Assembly (NCBI RefSeq): GCF_002288925.2
Contig: NW_022098001.1
Coordinates: 11,436,495 to 11,500,494 of the forward strand
DNA from: Delphinapterus leucas
Taxonomy: Eukaryota; Chordata; Mammalia; Artiodactyla; Monodontidae
DNA length: 64,000 nt
Direction of reading: 5' to 3'
Both the position numbers and the translations under genes were made by a program. The notes beneath the pieces are model-generated. The model was not told where the DNA came from, ran no database searches, and saw nothing but the letters and a program-made list of their open reading frames with translations. This document shows, in pieces, positions 25,137-36,758 of this stretch (the first letter of the stretch is position 1; each line of letters begins with the position of its first letter).

Positions 25137-25258
25137 GGGAATTCCCTGGATGTCCAGTGGTTAGGGCTCCGCGCTTTCACTGCCGAGGGCACGGGTTCTA
25201 TCCCTGGTCAGGGAACTAAAATCCCGCAAGCCGCAAAAAACAAAACAAAACAAAAAAA
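25137..25258 (+). repeat. Old CHR-type SINE, head-only form
   Basis: GGGAATTCCCTGGATGTCCAG head with TTTCACTGCCGAGGGC, ending in (CAAAA)n. About 120 bp; flanks share tatacacc / tatatacc. Confidence 0.85.
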
Positions 25259-25414
25259 TTGTTATATACCATAACTTTCAAGCACAATTCAAAGCAACTG
25301 ATTGTACCCATTTCAAGGACTATTTAGTTGTATCCTCATGTATGTTAAATATAGAAAGGTTTGTCAGCCATGATGATGTTTGACCTACAAAGTTCTTTTT
25401 AAAAAGAGATCAAA

Positions 25415-25617
25415 GGGCTTCCCTGGTGGTGCAGTGGTTGAGAGTCTGCCTGCCGATGCAGGGGACACGGATTCATGCCCCGGTCCGGGAAGATCCCACG
25501 TGCCACGGAGCAGCTAGGCCCGTGAGCCATGGCCGCTGAGCCTGCGCATCCGGAGTCTGTGCTCCGCAACAGGAGAGACCACAACAGTGAGAAGCCCGTG
25601 TGCCGCCAAAAAAAAAG
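25415..25617 (+). repeat. CHR SINE, short form
   Basis: Forward copy with the short cetacean block, a few CpG decay changes, and an A/GA-rich tail. Flanks share agagatcaaa. Confidence 0.92.
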
Positions 25618-26569
25618 AGAGAGAGAGATCAAAACATACGAAAGGAAAATGTAAGAAGCAAGTTAAAAAAAGATTCGCTCACATGAATGAATATTCATCC
25701 TTCTGTATCTTTTTAACCATGCAATTTAAATGATCAATAAGTAGTCCTAAAAGTAATTACAAACTATTCATTCACTTCTTTCAAATATATGAAATATCAG
25801 AGAAACTGCAAATGCACTTGAATTAATATCCAGGTCATTACAAAACAATTACTATTGTAAGGTCTTGAGTACCAGTAAGCCTCCGAGGTCAGGTAAATTA
25901 AGCCTATACTGTCAGACAGTTCACCACCCAGCTTAATCTCCGGCAATTAGAAAAAGGCAGGCAGTGTGACTATTTGATTCAGACACAACTGTATCTGAAT
26001 CATTTAAAACTTCTTTGCTAACCTCAATTACTTAGAAAGGGAATCCTGCTACTGGAAACAGTGAAAGGTAACTTATTTTTAAACATCAATCAAATATTGT
26101 ATTTAGAGGTTATATAGTCTTTTAACTCAGGGGAAGGAAGGCAGAGAGATATTAATTTAATATTAATGGAATTCATTATCTTTCTGGAGGAATTCATCAG
26201 GGTAACAGGGTTATTGAGAACAGAGAGAATAAGCAATGTTACAGCAGAAGTCCTGTCTCAGTCTGACAAGGTCCCGAACCCCAGGACGATACAATGCCTT
26301 GGTATCTACTAGAAGCAATGGTGGTAGGAGATGATGGATACAAAGCATCTCCCGGCTTTGCATTTACTTCACTTCCAGCTCTTCTCAGGCTCCTCCTCCT
26401 GGCCTCTCATGTCAGGGCTCCTTCAGGAAAAGTCTCTTTACTATCTCCCTAACGTAAATACCATTTTGAAGCTTATGTCCTCAAATTTACCTCCGCCCAG
26501 ATGTCTGGTTCACATATCAAACTACCTTTTTAATCTCTCCACTTTAATATATCTAAGAACAGCGAGTAA

Positions 26570-26805
26570 AACAGTGAAATACATTGAGCCCTTATTATGG
26601 GCCACACCCCATTCGAAGCATTTTTCGTACACTAACATATTTAATCACAACAATCCCACGAGGTAGATAACTACGATCACCCCTGTATTCAGAGGGGGGA
26701 AACTAAGCCACACAAACATCTGTAACTAGCCCAATGTTATCACATTTCACACATGGCAGGGTCAGGTTTCAAACTACGGTCTCCGGCCTCAGAGCCACAC
26801 TCCTA
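26570..26805 (+). repeat. MIR SINE relic
   Basis: Shows the MIR order: 'gagcccttattatgggccac', 'aatcccacgaggtagataac', 'gaggggggaaactaagccac' and a closing 'gggtcaggtttcaaactacg'. Confidence 0.75.
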
Positions 26806-26836
26806 GCAACTATGCTAAGCCACTTAAATCAATCGA

Positions 26837-27141
26837 GGGGCTTCTCTGGTGGCGCAGTGGTTGAGAATCTGCCTGCCAATGCAGGGGACACGGGTTCGAG
26901 CCCCGGTCCGGGAAGATCCCACATGCCGCGGAGCAACTAGGCCCGTGAGCCACAACTACTGAGCCTGCGTGTCTGGAGCCTGTGCTCCGCAACAAGAGAG
27001 GCCGCGATAGTGAGAGGCCCACGCACCGCCATGAAGAGTGGCCCCCGCTTGCCACAACTAGAGAAAGCCCTCGCACAGAAACGAAGACCCAACACAGCCA
27101 AAAATAAATATAAAAATAAGTAAATTAATTAAAAAAAAAAA
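26837..27141 (+). repeat. CHR SINE, intermediate form
   Basis: Forward copy with target duplication aaatca(a/g)tcgag at 26825-26836 and 27142-27153. Confidence 0.93.
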
Positions 27142-27229
27142 AAATCAGTCGAGTTTTCTCCAAGGTGTGTTCCCATCTCCTGACCCTAGACTCTCTCACC
27201 CCAGTAAGGATGCAGACCATATATACTCA

Positions 27230-27620
27230 AGTTGAAAAGTAGGAGTCATCTTTGATTCCTCCCTTTCCCTCACTGCCCATACCAGGAAGTTCTGTCAATC
27301 CCACCTCCAAACCCACCCTCTTCCCCATCCCCAGTGTAGCCTGGATCGCAGAGAAACACCCCCCAAACCAGTCTCCAGGCCTCTGTACTCACACACCCAG
27401 TCCCCTAAATGTATCCTCTACTCAGCAACAAAAGGGATCTTCTGAAAACACATATCAGTTCATAACCGCAGAATTACTAAAAACCACTGAATGGTTTTCT
27501 CACTCCGAGAATAAACTTCACAAGTCTCACCCTGTCTGTTGAATGCTCCTAGTCATTCCCTAAAACTGCATCTTCAGCCCCTCTCCACGTTACTCACTTT
27601 GCTCCAGACACTTTTTTCTT
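27230..27620 (+). repeat. L2 LINE relic
   Basis: Typical L2 text: 'gtcatctttgattcctccct', then 'aactgcatcttcagcccctc' and 'cactttgctccagacac'. A 96-codon open frame here is incidental. Confidence 0.65.
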
Positions 27621-28288
27621 TTAAATGCACTGAAAGTTCTGCAAAGCCAATGAAAAATAAATTTGCATGACCTTTTGTTTGGGATTGTGCACAGCTCTGC
27701 CCCTTTCAGTTAGCATGGACACAGCTTGACTTTAGTTGTATGATCTTTAGGTTTCCATGATCTTAGAGCTGGGGGCCTAGCCTCCTTTCTGCACACCCCA
27801 CATCCACATCCCTGTGTACATTTCTATTTATCTGGAAAAAGCAACAAAATAATCATCAAAAGGATTTCTAGAATGGAGAATGATCACCTCCTGGAAGAAT
27901 GGTAAATACTGAAACATAATAGAAGACACAATAAGATATGTAATATCATTTGACCCTTCCTTCCTGCCATTGACTCCCTCTCCTAGCCAAAAGGCCCAGC
28001 GTAAAAAGATTATGACAAAGAAACAATTTTAAAAAATGGCTAAGTTAACATTAAGATGAAGAAAAGACAAAAGAGATTTTAATGAGACTCTTACACTTAG
28101 AACAGACACAGAATACATGTAGCACGTAAATATTTGTTGTTCTGACTTGTAATGATGGGAAGAGAGTTAAGTATCAGTTCAAATTGGCCCATGAATCAAT
28201 ATTTGTAATTTAATAGGAAGAACCGGCAGCTGGATTCCCTGCCCTTGAAAATACCAAAATACCTACAATAGTTGTCTGATGTACTTAC

Positions 28289-28400
28289 TGGCATCATCCA
28301 TGAACTCAAAGTCACCCCCGAGTTCAGAACTTGAAAAGTGATACTGATCTGGATCGGCCAGGGCACTCAACAGAATCAGCAGTACCACGGCATTGATGAT
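28289..28400 (-). CDS. LAPTM4B: LAPTM4B coding exon 2 (residues 34-70)
   Basis: After the acceptor ttcttgcag the exon reads IINAVVLLILLSALADPDQY and completes TM1. It then enters the first lumenal loop, an acidic stretch ending ELGGDFEFMDDA. It is 112 nt long and ends with one base of a split Asn codon before the donor gtaagtac (phase 1). At residue 54 the codon is CAC (His), giving QYHFSSS; the human protein, as I recall it, has Asn here, forming an N-F-S sequon. This exon is flanked by 21 kb of intron 1 and 13 kb of intron 2. Confidence 0.96.
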
Positions 28401-28545
28401 CTGCAAGAAAGAAAAAAATGTTAAGTAACCCCAGTATATGGTCCTTAAAATAGAACATTACATTGACCACATGGAGTTTAACTTCAACAGCTGGTGGCCT
28501 TTCAACACGAAGCCCCACCCACTGAGGGAGCAGGCAAACATTTCC

Positions 28546-28977
28546 TTTTTAAAAAAAAAAAAAAAATTTATTTAATTTTGGCTGCTTTGGGTCTTCATTG
28601 CTGCATGCAGGCTTTCTCTAGCTGCGGCGAGCAGGGGCTACTCTTCGTTGCAGTGCGCGGGCTTCTCATTGCGGTGGCTTCTCTTGTGGAGCATGAGCTC
28701 TAGGAGTGTGGGCTTCAGTAGTTGTGCCTCACGGGCTCAGTAGTTGTGGCTCGTGGGCTCAGTGGTTGTGGCTTGTGGGCTCTAGAGCACAGGCTCAGTA
28801 GTTGTGGCACGCAGACTCAGTAGTTGTGGCACGCAGGCTCTAGAGCACAGGCTCGGTAGTTGTGGCACCCGGGCTTAGTTGCTCCGCAGCATGTGGGATC
28901 TTCCCAGACCAGGGCTCGAACCCGTGTCCCCTACATTGGCAGGCGGATTCTTAACCACTGTGCCACCAGGGAAGCGC
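28546..28977 (-). repeat. CHR SINE, long form with expanded internal repeats
   Basis: Reverse copy of 432 bp, about 100 bp longer than usual. The block around ctcagtagttgtggc is repeated about seven times with small changes. Flanked by caggcaaac(a/g)tttc, 28531-28545 and 28978-28991. Sits 145 bp from exon 2. Confidence 0.92.
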
Positions 28978-29484
28978 CAGGCAAACGTTTCTGAGGCAGA
29001 GACACTGCCAGCCCATTCATGCAGCCAAGGGCACACGGCTTGGTGTGCAGTTGGCTTTCACCTCACTGTCCCCTGGGCCGGGCACCCTACAGCAGTGAAC
29101 AAACATGCAGCAGCGCTGACGCCAGTGGTTGGAAAAACTCTCCAGCTAGCCACGCACATGCTAACGAGCTTGTTCAGGCGACCAAACATTTTTCGCAGGT
29201 TCAAACAATAAGAACTTTGAGCCCATCCAGGAAGCAGTGTCAGAGAATGAGTGCAAAGCTACTTCGTGGCAGACCCTTACTTCTGCAGGAGCACAGGCAA
29301 GCCGCTTTCTATCCCAGGCCCCCATTTCTGTCTCCTAGAAACTGCTGAATATATTTCTCTCGGGAACTTCAAACTCACCCCATCAAAGCGGAAACCACCT
29401 TCCTTAACACCTCCCACCTCTGCTCCTACTTTCCTGTTCTCTATCTTACAAAACAGCATCACCATTAATAATTAAAAGCGGAAA

Positions 29485-29675
29485 ACACTCAGGCACTGCA
29501 CTAAGTGCTTTATGTGGAATTTCTCTCTTAAGCCCTCCAATAACCTAATGAAGTAGGTGCAAAATTATCCCTGTTTTGTAAATGAGAAAACTGAGGCTCA
29601 GGGGTTAAGAACGCTGCCCAAGATCAGGCAAGTAACAAACTGTAGAAACGGGATTGGGATCCAGGAATACCAATT
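29485..29675 (+). repeat. MIR SINE
   Basis: Clear MIR: gcactgcactaagtgcttta, then taatgaagtaggtgc, then gtaaatgagaaaactgaggc and 'gggattgggatccagg'. Confidence 0.85.
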
Positions 29676-30155
29676 CCAAAACCTAATCTCTTAAATCTCC
29701 TGTTGTTCCTCAAAACCTGATTATCTTCGGGCTTCCCATCTTCCTTTTCCCTTACATCCAACCAATTGTGAGATTCTGACAATTCCACTGCTGCATTTCT
29801 ATTTCCTTTACTCTTCCTAACTGCCCGGGCTGGTTATACGCACATGGACCAACTGTGACGGGGCTAGAGGTGTGGGGGGCAGGTTTTCCAGAGTTTGGTG
29901 AGGCTCGGCTGAGACTGGGTTGTTATTTCTCCTTTGTTCTAAGCTGAGAAACTTGTGATAGAGCTCTATGTTTCACTCTTGTCAAAACTGAGAGAAAGAT
30001 GAATAACCTTCATCTTTTATATAGAGAAAATTCTTTTGCTAACAACAGTAACTAAAGGCATTTCCTACTATAAAAATCATATTCGGAAATACCTACTTAC
30101 AGAAGAGGTTCAAATGGGGAGTCAGGTTATTCCTTTTACAAAATACCCACTCTAG

Positions 30156-30370
30156 GGGCTTCCCTGGTGGCGCAGTTGTTGAGAGTCCGCCTGCCGATGC
30201 AGGGGATGCAGGTTCGTGCCCCGGTCCGGGAAGATCCCACATGCCGCGGAGCGGCTGGGCCCGTGAGCCATGGCCGCTGGGCCTGCGTGTCCGGAGCCTG
30301 TGCCCCGCAACGGGAGAGGCCACAACAGGGAGAGGCCCGCGTACTGCAAAAAAAAAAAAAAAAAAAAAAA
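30156..30370 (+). repeat. CHR SINE, short form
   Basis: Near-consensus forward copy with a long A tail. Duplication acccactctag at 30145-30155 and 30371-30381. Confidence 0.94.
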
Positions 30371-31817
30371 ACCCACTCTAGAATCCATTTTGAAATGGCA
30401 ATCCCAAGTGGTTGTTTTTTTTTGATTGTGGTAGAATCTGCAATGACCTTTTTTTCTTCCTCTGTTTTCCAAACTGTCTAATATGGTCTGATTGCTTTTT
30501 GAAGTTATAATAATGAGAATGGCAATTTTCCAGAGCATACACATATATGACTAATTTAAATAGATACCACAAGCTTGTGGTTAAAACTTTTTTTACGTTC
30601 AGAAAGGTATATAGTGAAAACTGAGTCTCCCTCCTATTCCTATCTGACGGTCACCCTCCCCACAGTGGCTACTAGAACTGCCAGTTTCTTGTTTCTCTCC
30701 AAAGAGCCAAGCAACTTCACAGCACATTTTAAAGCGAGTATGATTAGCAAAACTGTAGTTGAAGAAAAGCTTTCAGAACATATCTGAAGCTTAAAGGAAA
30801 GTATGAGTTAGTTCCACAACGGGCAGGCGATTTAGCAAAGAAGTTCTCTGACAAATCATCAGGTTTTCTTGGCATTCTATTCCCTCTATATTCTTATCTT
30901 TGGAAAAGGCAGACCAAAGATTATGTACTGAAATGAGATAAAATAACCTAAGAATGTGTTTTGAAAAGTTAAGCACCAGACAAAGGCAATGTGTTTACTG
31001 CTGTTATCATAATGGGGTTGTTTTTTAAGGTTTGGAGAAAAAAAAACCAACACATAAATTTGGGATTCATGGGTGAAGCTTTAATGAAGGAAGGGGTGGG
31101 GTACAGAGGGTAAGAGAAAAATGGCTAGGTGAGGCAGGGCAGTGAACCCAGTTAGGAAATACAAGCCAGATTTAGGGATCCTTTAGGGCTAGTTACAGAG
31201 TTTGGGTTTTATTCTAAGTGCAACAAGAAGCCAATGGAGAATATTAAGGAAGGAAAGAATGTGATCTGTTTGGGGTTCAAATGAGTAAATTATGTAAAAC
31301 ACCTAGAAGGGTAGCTGGCATATAAGAGTGACTCAAATTAGTTGCCTTACCTCTTCAAACCTTAACAAGAACCATATAAAAGCTCTTGGCTGGCATCAGA
31401 AAGTTACCTGGTCCCAGATCTCCCGAGACAGTGCTATGCAGCTGCTTTCCTGTCCTTTCAGTTCCAGTGGGCCTGTCAAGTCTTGGTCAACTTATTACCC
31501 CCTTGCCTGCTTTACTTATCATAACACTTCCCCTAGCTGCCTCCTAGAGTAGGTGCTTTGTTAAGTGCTTAGGAAAGAGCCTCCCAGGATTCACAATAGG
31601 TTAAATAAGTCATGCACCCAAGTAACACAAAGCATGAAGCCATAAACACAGAAAGACTTCACAGAAAGAATAATGGAGAGTCAGAGAAAGATACTACTGA
31701 AGCCTGAGGCTGAGACCAGAGTTCGCAGGGAGGTGCAGTGGACCTGGGAGCACTTGGACAGGGACGGGACAGATGAGAAGGTTTGGGAACCCAAGAGGTG
31801 TAGAAAAGAATAATTTC

Positions 31818-31957
31818 GGGATTCCCTGGCGGTCCAGTGGTTAGGACTTGGCGCTTTCACTGCTGGGGCCTGGGTTCAATCCCCGGTTGGGAAACTAAGA
31901 TCCAGCAAGCCACAGGGCGTGCCCCCCGCCCCCAAAACAAACAAACAAATAAGAGAG
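31818..31957 (+). repeat. Old CHR-type SINE, head-only form
   Basis: GGGATTCCCTGGCGGTCCAG head, TTTCACTGC box, (CAAA)n tail. Duplication agaa(t/c)aatttc on both sides. Confidence 0.88.
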
Positions 31958-32099
31958 AAGAACAATTTCAAGTATGAGTAAAGCCACTGGGACAGGGGCC
32001 TGCGCTGAAAACAGGAAGCAGTTCGATTTGGTTAAAGCACAGTAGACAAAAGCAAAGTGCTAGGGGATGAGACCAGGAATGCAGGCTAGGGCCAGATGG

Positions 32100-32290
32100 C
32101 AGCGAGTCCTCAAAACCAGGCGAGGAATTTGAGCCTTTATCCAAAAAGTTAATGAAGGTTTTTGTGGCAGGATATGACGTGATCAGAGCTGTCGTTAGGA
32201 AGATCAAGCTAGAAAAGGCTGGGAGGCTAAAATGGAGGCAGGAAAGCATTCTAGAAAGTACTGCAATAGTCTGGCTGAGCAGTAATGAGG
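32100..32290 (-). repeat. L2-like relic
   Basis: Text such as 'gtggcaggatatgacgtgat' and 'gaaagtactgcaatagtctg' resembles the reverse complement of an old LINE common in mammals. Tentative. Confidence 0.35.
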
Positions 32291-34459
32291 GTCTGATCCA
32301 CTTCATCTCTAAATCTCATGACAACCCTGTCAGATTGTCATCTTAGGCATTAGTTTGAGAGGTTACTTAGGTCCTACGTGTGGAAGAGTCAAGGTTTGAA
32401 TCTCAAGGCCTTTCCACATGGAGGTGGAATTATTAGACACACAGGAAGTGACGAGCTGCAAGGATAAAAAAAGAAGCAAAGGAGACTCTGAAATTTCGAG
32501 CCTGGGTGACAAAATCTTGTCATTATCAGCAATAAGGACTATGACAAGGTTGATTTTAGGCAGGAAAAGTACTTGCAGGCTGTCCGAATAATCATGTGTT
32601 GGCTTGTCCGTCTGGCCTCTCAGCCTCCTGTTTTTATTCAGCCTTTGGTGCTCTGGCCTGCCCTCCATGTGTGTTTGCCTATCCCAGTAGGCAGATTTTT
32701 TAAATGTATTATAAAGATTCCCCCCCCCGCCCCAAATTCAATGAGGTCCTTCTGATTCACCTTGCAGGCCACAGTGCCATCCTTTTGGCATGTCTCCCTC
32801 ATGGGTGATAGATTAAATCAAGAAACCACCACCACTACACATTCTGTCTTATATTACTGAAGACGTTTTGCCTGCCCTATGTGGTGTGATTATTGTTACG
32901 CCGCTCTACAGATGAGGACTCTCAGACTTTGGGGAAACCCACACAAGGTCATGACATTTTCAGCTGACACTCAGTCATGGGTCCTTTGATTACAAATGCC
33001 ACACATGCTCCTTCCAGTAACCCAGGTTCCGCCCCAAAAGCCACTGCACCCAGTTCACAAGCCCTGGCGACTCTGCTCACCAGTCCCCTGGCAGCAGGCT
33101 CAGAATTCTTTCCAAGGGAGTGCTCCAGACAGCCCAGCCACTCTCAAGGCGACAGGAAGCTGGCAAGCAGAGTGAAACCGACTTGCGACCCCAGCAGAAG
33201 CATCCTCAATTTCCCTGAATGGACTTGGTCAGGTTCTGATCTTCACTCTCAGGCTGAGACACCACTGTATGTATTCTCTCAGAATGATGAGAAAGATGTC
33301 TGGACAGTGAACAGAAGGCAAAGGATGGTCCTCTAGCAGAGGCCAGAAAGAAGGCTGTTCAAAGAGCCACTAGGAGACTTGGTGGCGGGGGGAGGGGTGG
33401 ACAGGGAGAACAACTGTGTTCCCTTTTATGCCCTAAAGAACATTCTGCATCTCTGAATATAAAGAGACAGGCCTAGCCCAGAGCCTAATTTAGAATGGGC
33501 TATGGGGACCTAAACTCTGTGCATAAGGAAGAATCAAGCACTAGAGGGTTAGAAGGCCAGCGTCCAAAAAAGAGGAGAAAATATAAACTGCAAAATGGCT
33601 AAATTAATTTTTTAGTGCAACAAACATGATGCTCTTTGTGTTCTGATATGCTCTATTCATTAGGTCTATTAGTCCCTATTTGTAACCATCCTACTCCAAC
33701 AACTTGGATAATCATTAAAAATATGCTTTGGAAGACTGTTTAAAACATTCCCTGTTTAGCTTCAATACATAAAAGAATACTTTATTCCTACAGCTATTCA
33801 AAGACAAAATTGAAACTCATAAAACAGAATGTCTTTTCTAATGAAAGTGAAGAGGCTGTAACAGACTTAACCATTAGAATATAAATTTTGCATTCTACTC
33901 AGGAACAGTGTTGCTATATTGTACTTTAGAGTTAAATTTTTTCAATACACCCCAAAACAACAACTTTTGAATTTAAGACAAAAAACATACACTTTTAGTT
34001 TGCACACATGGCTTGCAGTTTAGAATAAAAAGCAGCTAAAGTATAACTTGATAGCTAAGTTTTTAAAAAATCTTGTCAAAGTAAAATAAAATGCAATGAT
34101 ATAATCTAAGTACTCTTAGATGAATGTTTTGTAATCATAATGCTGAATTGTTAATGATTTCTCCTTTCCACATATAAAGTGTATGCCATAAATATTCATT
34201 ACTATGAATCTAGGTAATGTAACATTCTTGAAGGTGACATTAATGTCTGATAGTTACTTTTACCTAAAAGAAAACAGTATTAGATTACTTCAAAAGTAAA
34301 CAGCCTCTGAAGATCATTGTTCTTAAGCTATTCTCAAAGTAAACTAATGAAAAGATTATCTAGTGAATTAACTGTCGCTAATGTAAATACAAAAATATCT
34401 TTAAGATTCTATTCCTGTTTGCATACTTTCTTTAGAACAAATATTAAAATTACCTGAGA

Positions 34460-34811
34460 GGGACTTCCCTGATGGCACAGTGGTTAAGAATCTGCCTGCC
34501 AATGCAGGGGACACGGGTTCGAGCCCTCGTCCAGGAAGATCCCACATGCTGTGGAGCAACTAAGCCCGTGCGTCACAACTACTGAACCTGCGCTCTAGAG
34601 CCTGCGAGTTGCAACTACTGAGCCTGTGTGCTACAACTGCTGAAGCCCACACACCTAGAGCCAGTGCTCCACAACAAGAGAAGCCACCACAATGAGAAGC
34701 CTGTGCACCGCAATGAAGAGTACCCCCCACTCCCTGAAACTAGAGAAAGCCCACATGCAGCAACGAAGACCCAACACAGCCAAAAGTAAATAAATAAATA
34801 TTTAAAAAAAA
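34460..34811 (+). repeat. CHR SINE, long form
   Basis: Forward full-length copy of about 350 bp, moderately diverged, ending in AAATAAATAAATA and an A run. Flanks share a(c/t)ctgaga. Confidence 0.92.
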
Positions 34812-35127
34812 AAGATTATCTGAGAAACTTTCATTTAGTTTCTAAACAGCTGGTAGGGGGAAAAAACTAGGCAAAGAAATATTCTCAGGTAAATAACGAA
34901 AGAATCAAAGAAAGCACCTTTTGAAATTTTACTAAATTTTTTAAACATTTTCACAAAAGCTCTCTGGTGTTTCTGTTATTAATTTAAAGTTTGTTCCTCA
35001 AGACAAGGAACAAGTGTTCCTCTTGCCACTTTTATCCAACATAGTTTTGTAAGTCCTAGCTACGGCAATCAGAGAAGAAAGAGAAATAAAAGGATTCCAA
35101 ACTGGAAAAGAAGTTAAACTGTCACTG

Positions 35128-35445
35128 TTGGCAGATGATATAATACTATACATAGAAAACCCTAAAGATGTTACCAGAAAACTACTAGAGCTCATCAATG
35201 AATTTGGTAAAGTTGCAGGTTACAAAATTAATACACAGAAATCTGCTGCATTTCTACACACTAACAACGAAAGATCATACAGAGAAATTCAAGAAACAAT
35301 CCCATTTACCACTGCATCAAAAAGAAAATACCTAGGAATAAACCTACCTAAGAAGACAAAAGACCTGTACTCTGAAAACTATAAGATGCTGTTTAAAGAA
35401 ACTGAAGATGACACAATCAGATGGGAAGATATACCATGCTCCTGA
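35128..35445 (+). pseudogene. L1 ORF2 reverse-transcriptase fragment
   Basis: About 105 open codons with the ADD catalytic motif and [20 protein letters not shown], the conserved stretch after the palm domain. The frame actually continues upstream without Met. It ends at a TGA where intact elements continue, so it is a decayed copy. Confidence 0.9.
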
Positions 35446-36401
35446 ACTGGAAGAATCTATACTGTCAAAATGACTATACTACCCAAGGCAATCTACAGAT
35501 CTGTAGATTCAATGCAATCCCTATCAAATTACCAATGGCATTTTTCACAGAACTACAATAAAAAATCTTAAAATTTGTATGGAGACACAAAAGACCCCAA
35601 ATAGCCAAAGTAATCTACAGAAAGAAAAATGGAGCTGGAGGAATCAGGCTGCCTGACTTCAGACTATACTACAAAGCTATAGTCATCAAAACAGTATGGT
35701 ACTGGCACAAAAACAGAAATAGATCAATGGAACAGGATAGAAAGCCCAGATATAAACACACACCTACGGTCAATTAATCTACAACAAAGGAGGCAAGACT
35801 GTACAATGGGGGAAAGACAGTCTCTTCAATAAATGGTCCTGGGAAAACTGGACAACTATATGTAAAAAAATAAAATTAGAACATTCTTTAACACCATACA
35901 CAAAAATAAGCTCAAACTGTATTAAAGACCTAAATGTGAGACTGGACACTATAAAATTCTTAGAGGAAAATATAGGCAGAACACTCTCTGACAAAAATCA
36001 CAGCAATTATCTTTTTCAATCTGTCTCCCAGAGTAATGGAAATAAAAACAAACAAATGGGACCTAATTAAACTCAAAAGCTTTTGCACAGCAACGGAAAC
36101 CATAAACAAAACAAAAAGACAATCCACAGATTGAGAGAAAATATTTGCAAATGATGTGACCAACAAGGGATTAGTCTCCAAAATTTCCAAACAGCTCATG
36201 TGGCTTAATATCATCAAAACAACCCAATCAAAACATGGGCAGAAGATCTAAACAGACATTTCTCCAAAGAAGACATACAGATGGCCAATAAGCACATGAA
36301 AAGATGTTCAACATCACTAATTATTAGAGAAATGCAAATCAAAACTACAAGATATCACCTCACACCAGTCAAAATGGCTATCATAAAAATATCCATAAAC
36401 A

Positions 36402-36758
36402 GGGACTTTCCTGGTGGCACAGCGGTTAAGAATCCACCTGCCAATGCAGGTGACATGGGTTCAATCCCTGGTCCAGGTAGATCCCACATGCCACGGAGCA
36501 ACTAAGCCTGTGCACTACAACTACTGAGCCCGTAACCCACAATTACTGAGCCTGCATGTCACAACTACTGAAGCCTGTGCGCCTAGAGCCCGAGCTCCGC
36601 AACAAGAGAAGCCACCACAATGAGAAGCCCATGCACCACAGGGAAGAGTAGCCCCTGCTTGCAGCAACCAGAAAAAGCCCGCACGCAGCAATGAAGACCC
36701 AAAGCAGCCAAAAATAAATAAATTTTAAAAAATAAAATAAAATTTAAAAATTAAAAAA
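36402..36758 (+). repeat. CHR SINE, long form, nested in L1
   Basis: Forward copy inserted within the L1 at 34999-37554; atccataaaca occurs on both sides (to 36401 and 36761-36771). Establishes that the L1 is older. Confidence 0.94.

Larger units (their letters stand above)
15256..28288 (-). other. LAPTM4B: LAPTM4B intron 2
   Basis: About 13.0 kb. Holds CHR SINEs at 17626, 20183, 22097, 23076, 24224, 25137, 25415 and 26837, L2 relics (15600, 27230), MIR relics (16435, 26570), antisense L1 pieces (19630, 23530), an LTR-like stretch ending at 21651 and a 100-N assembly gap (22184-22283). The segments 16650-17600, 17950-19400 and 27650-28280 show nothing assignable beyond AT-rich DNA. Confidence 0.85.

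Noticed and set aside
27252..27542. 96-codon open frame
   Set aside because: Sits within an L2 relic.
32977..33336. 119-codon open frame in intron 1
   Set aside because: Composition is ordinary, no motif recognised, and it starts in a diverged MIR-like area. No splice or transcript evidence.
35128..35445. Reverse transcriptase as part of an active element
   Set aside because: Frame stops after about 105 codons, the element is 5'-truncated and is split by a SINE.
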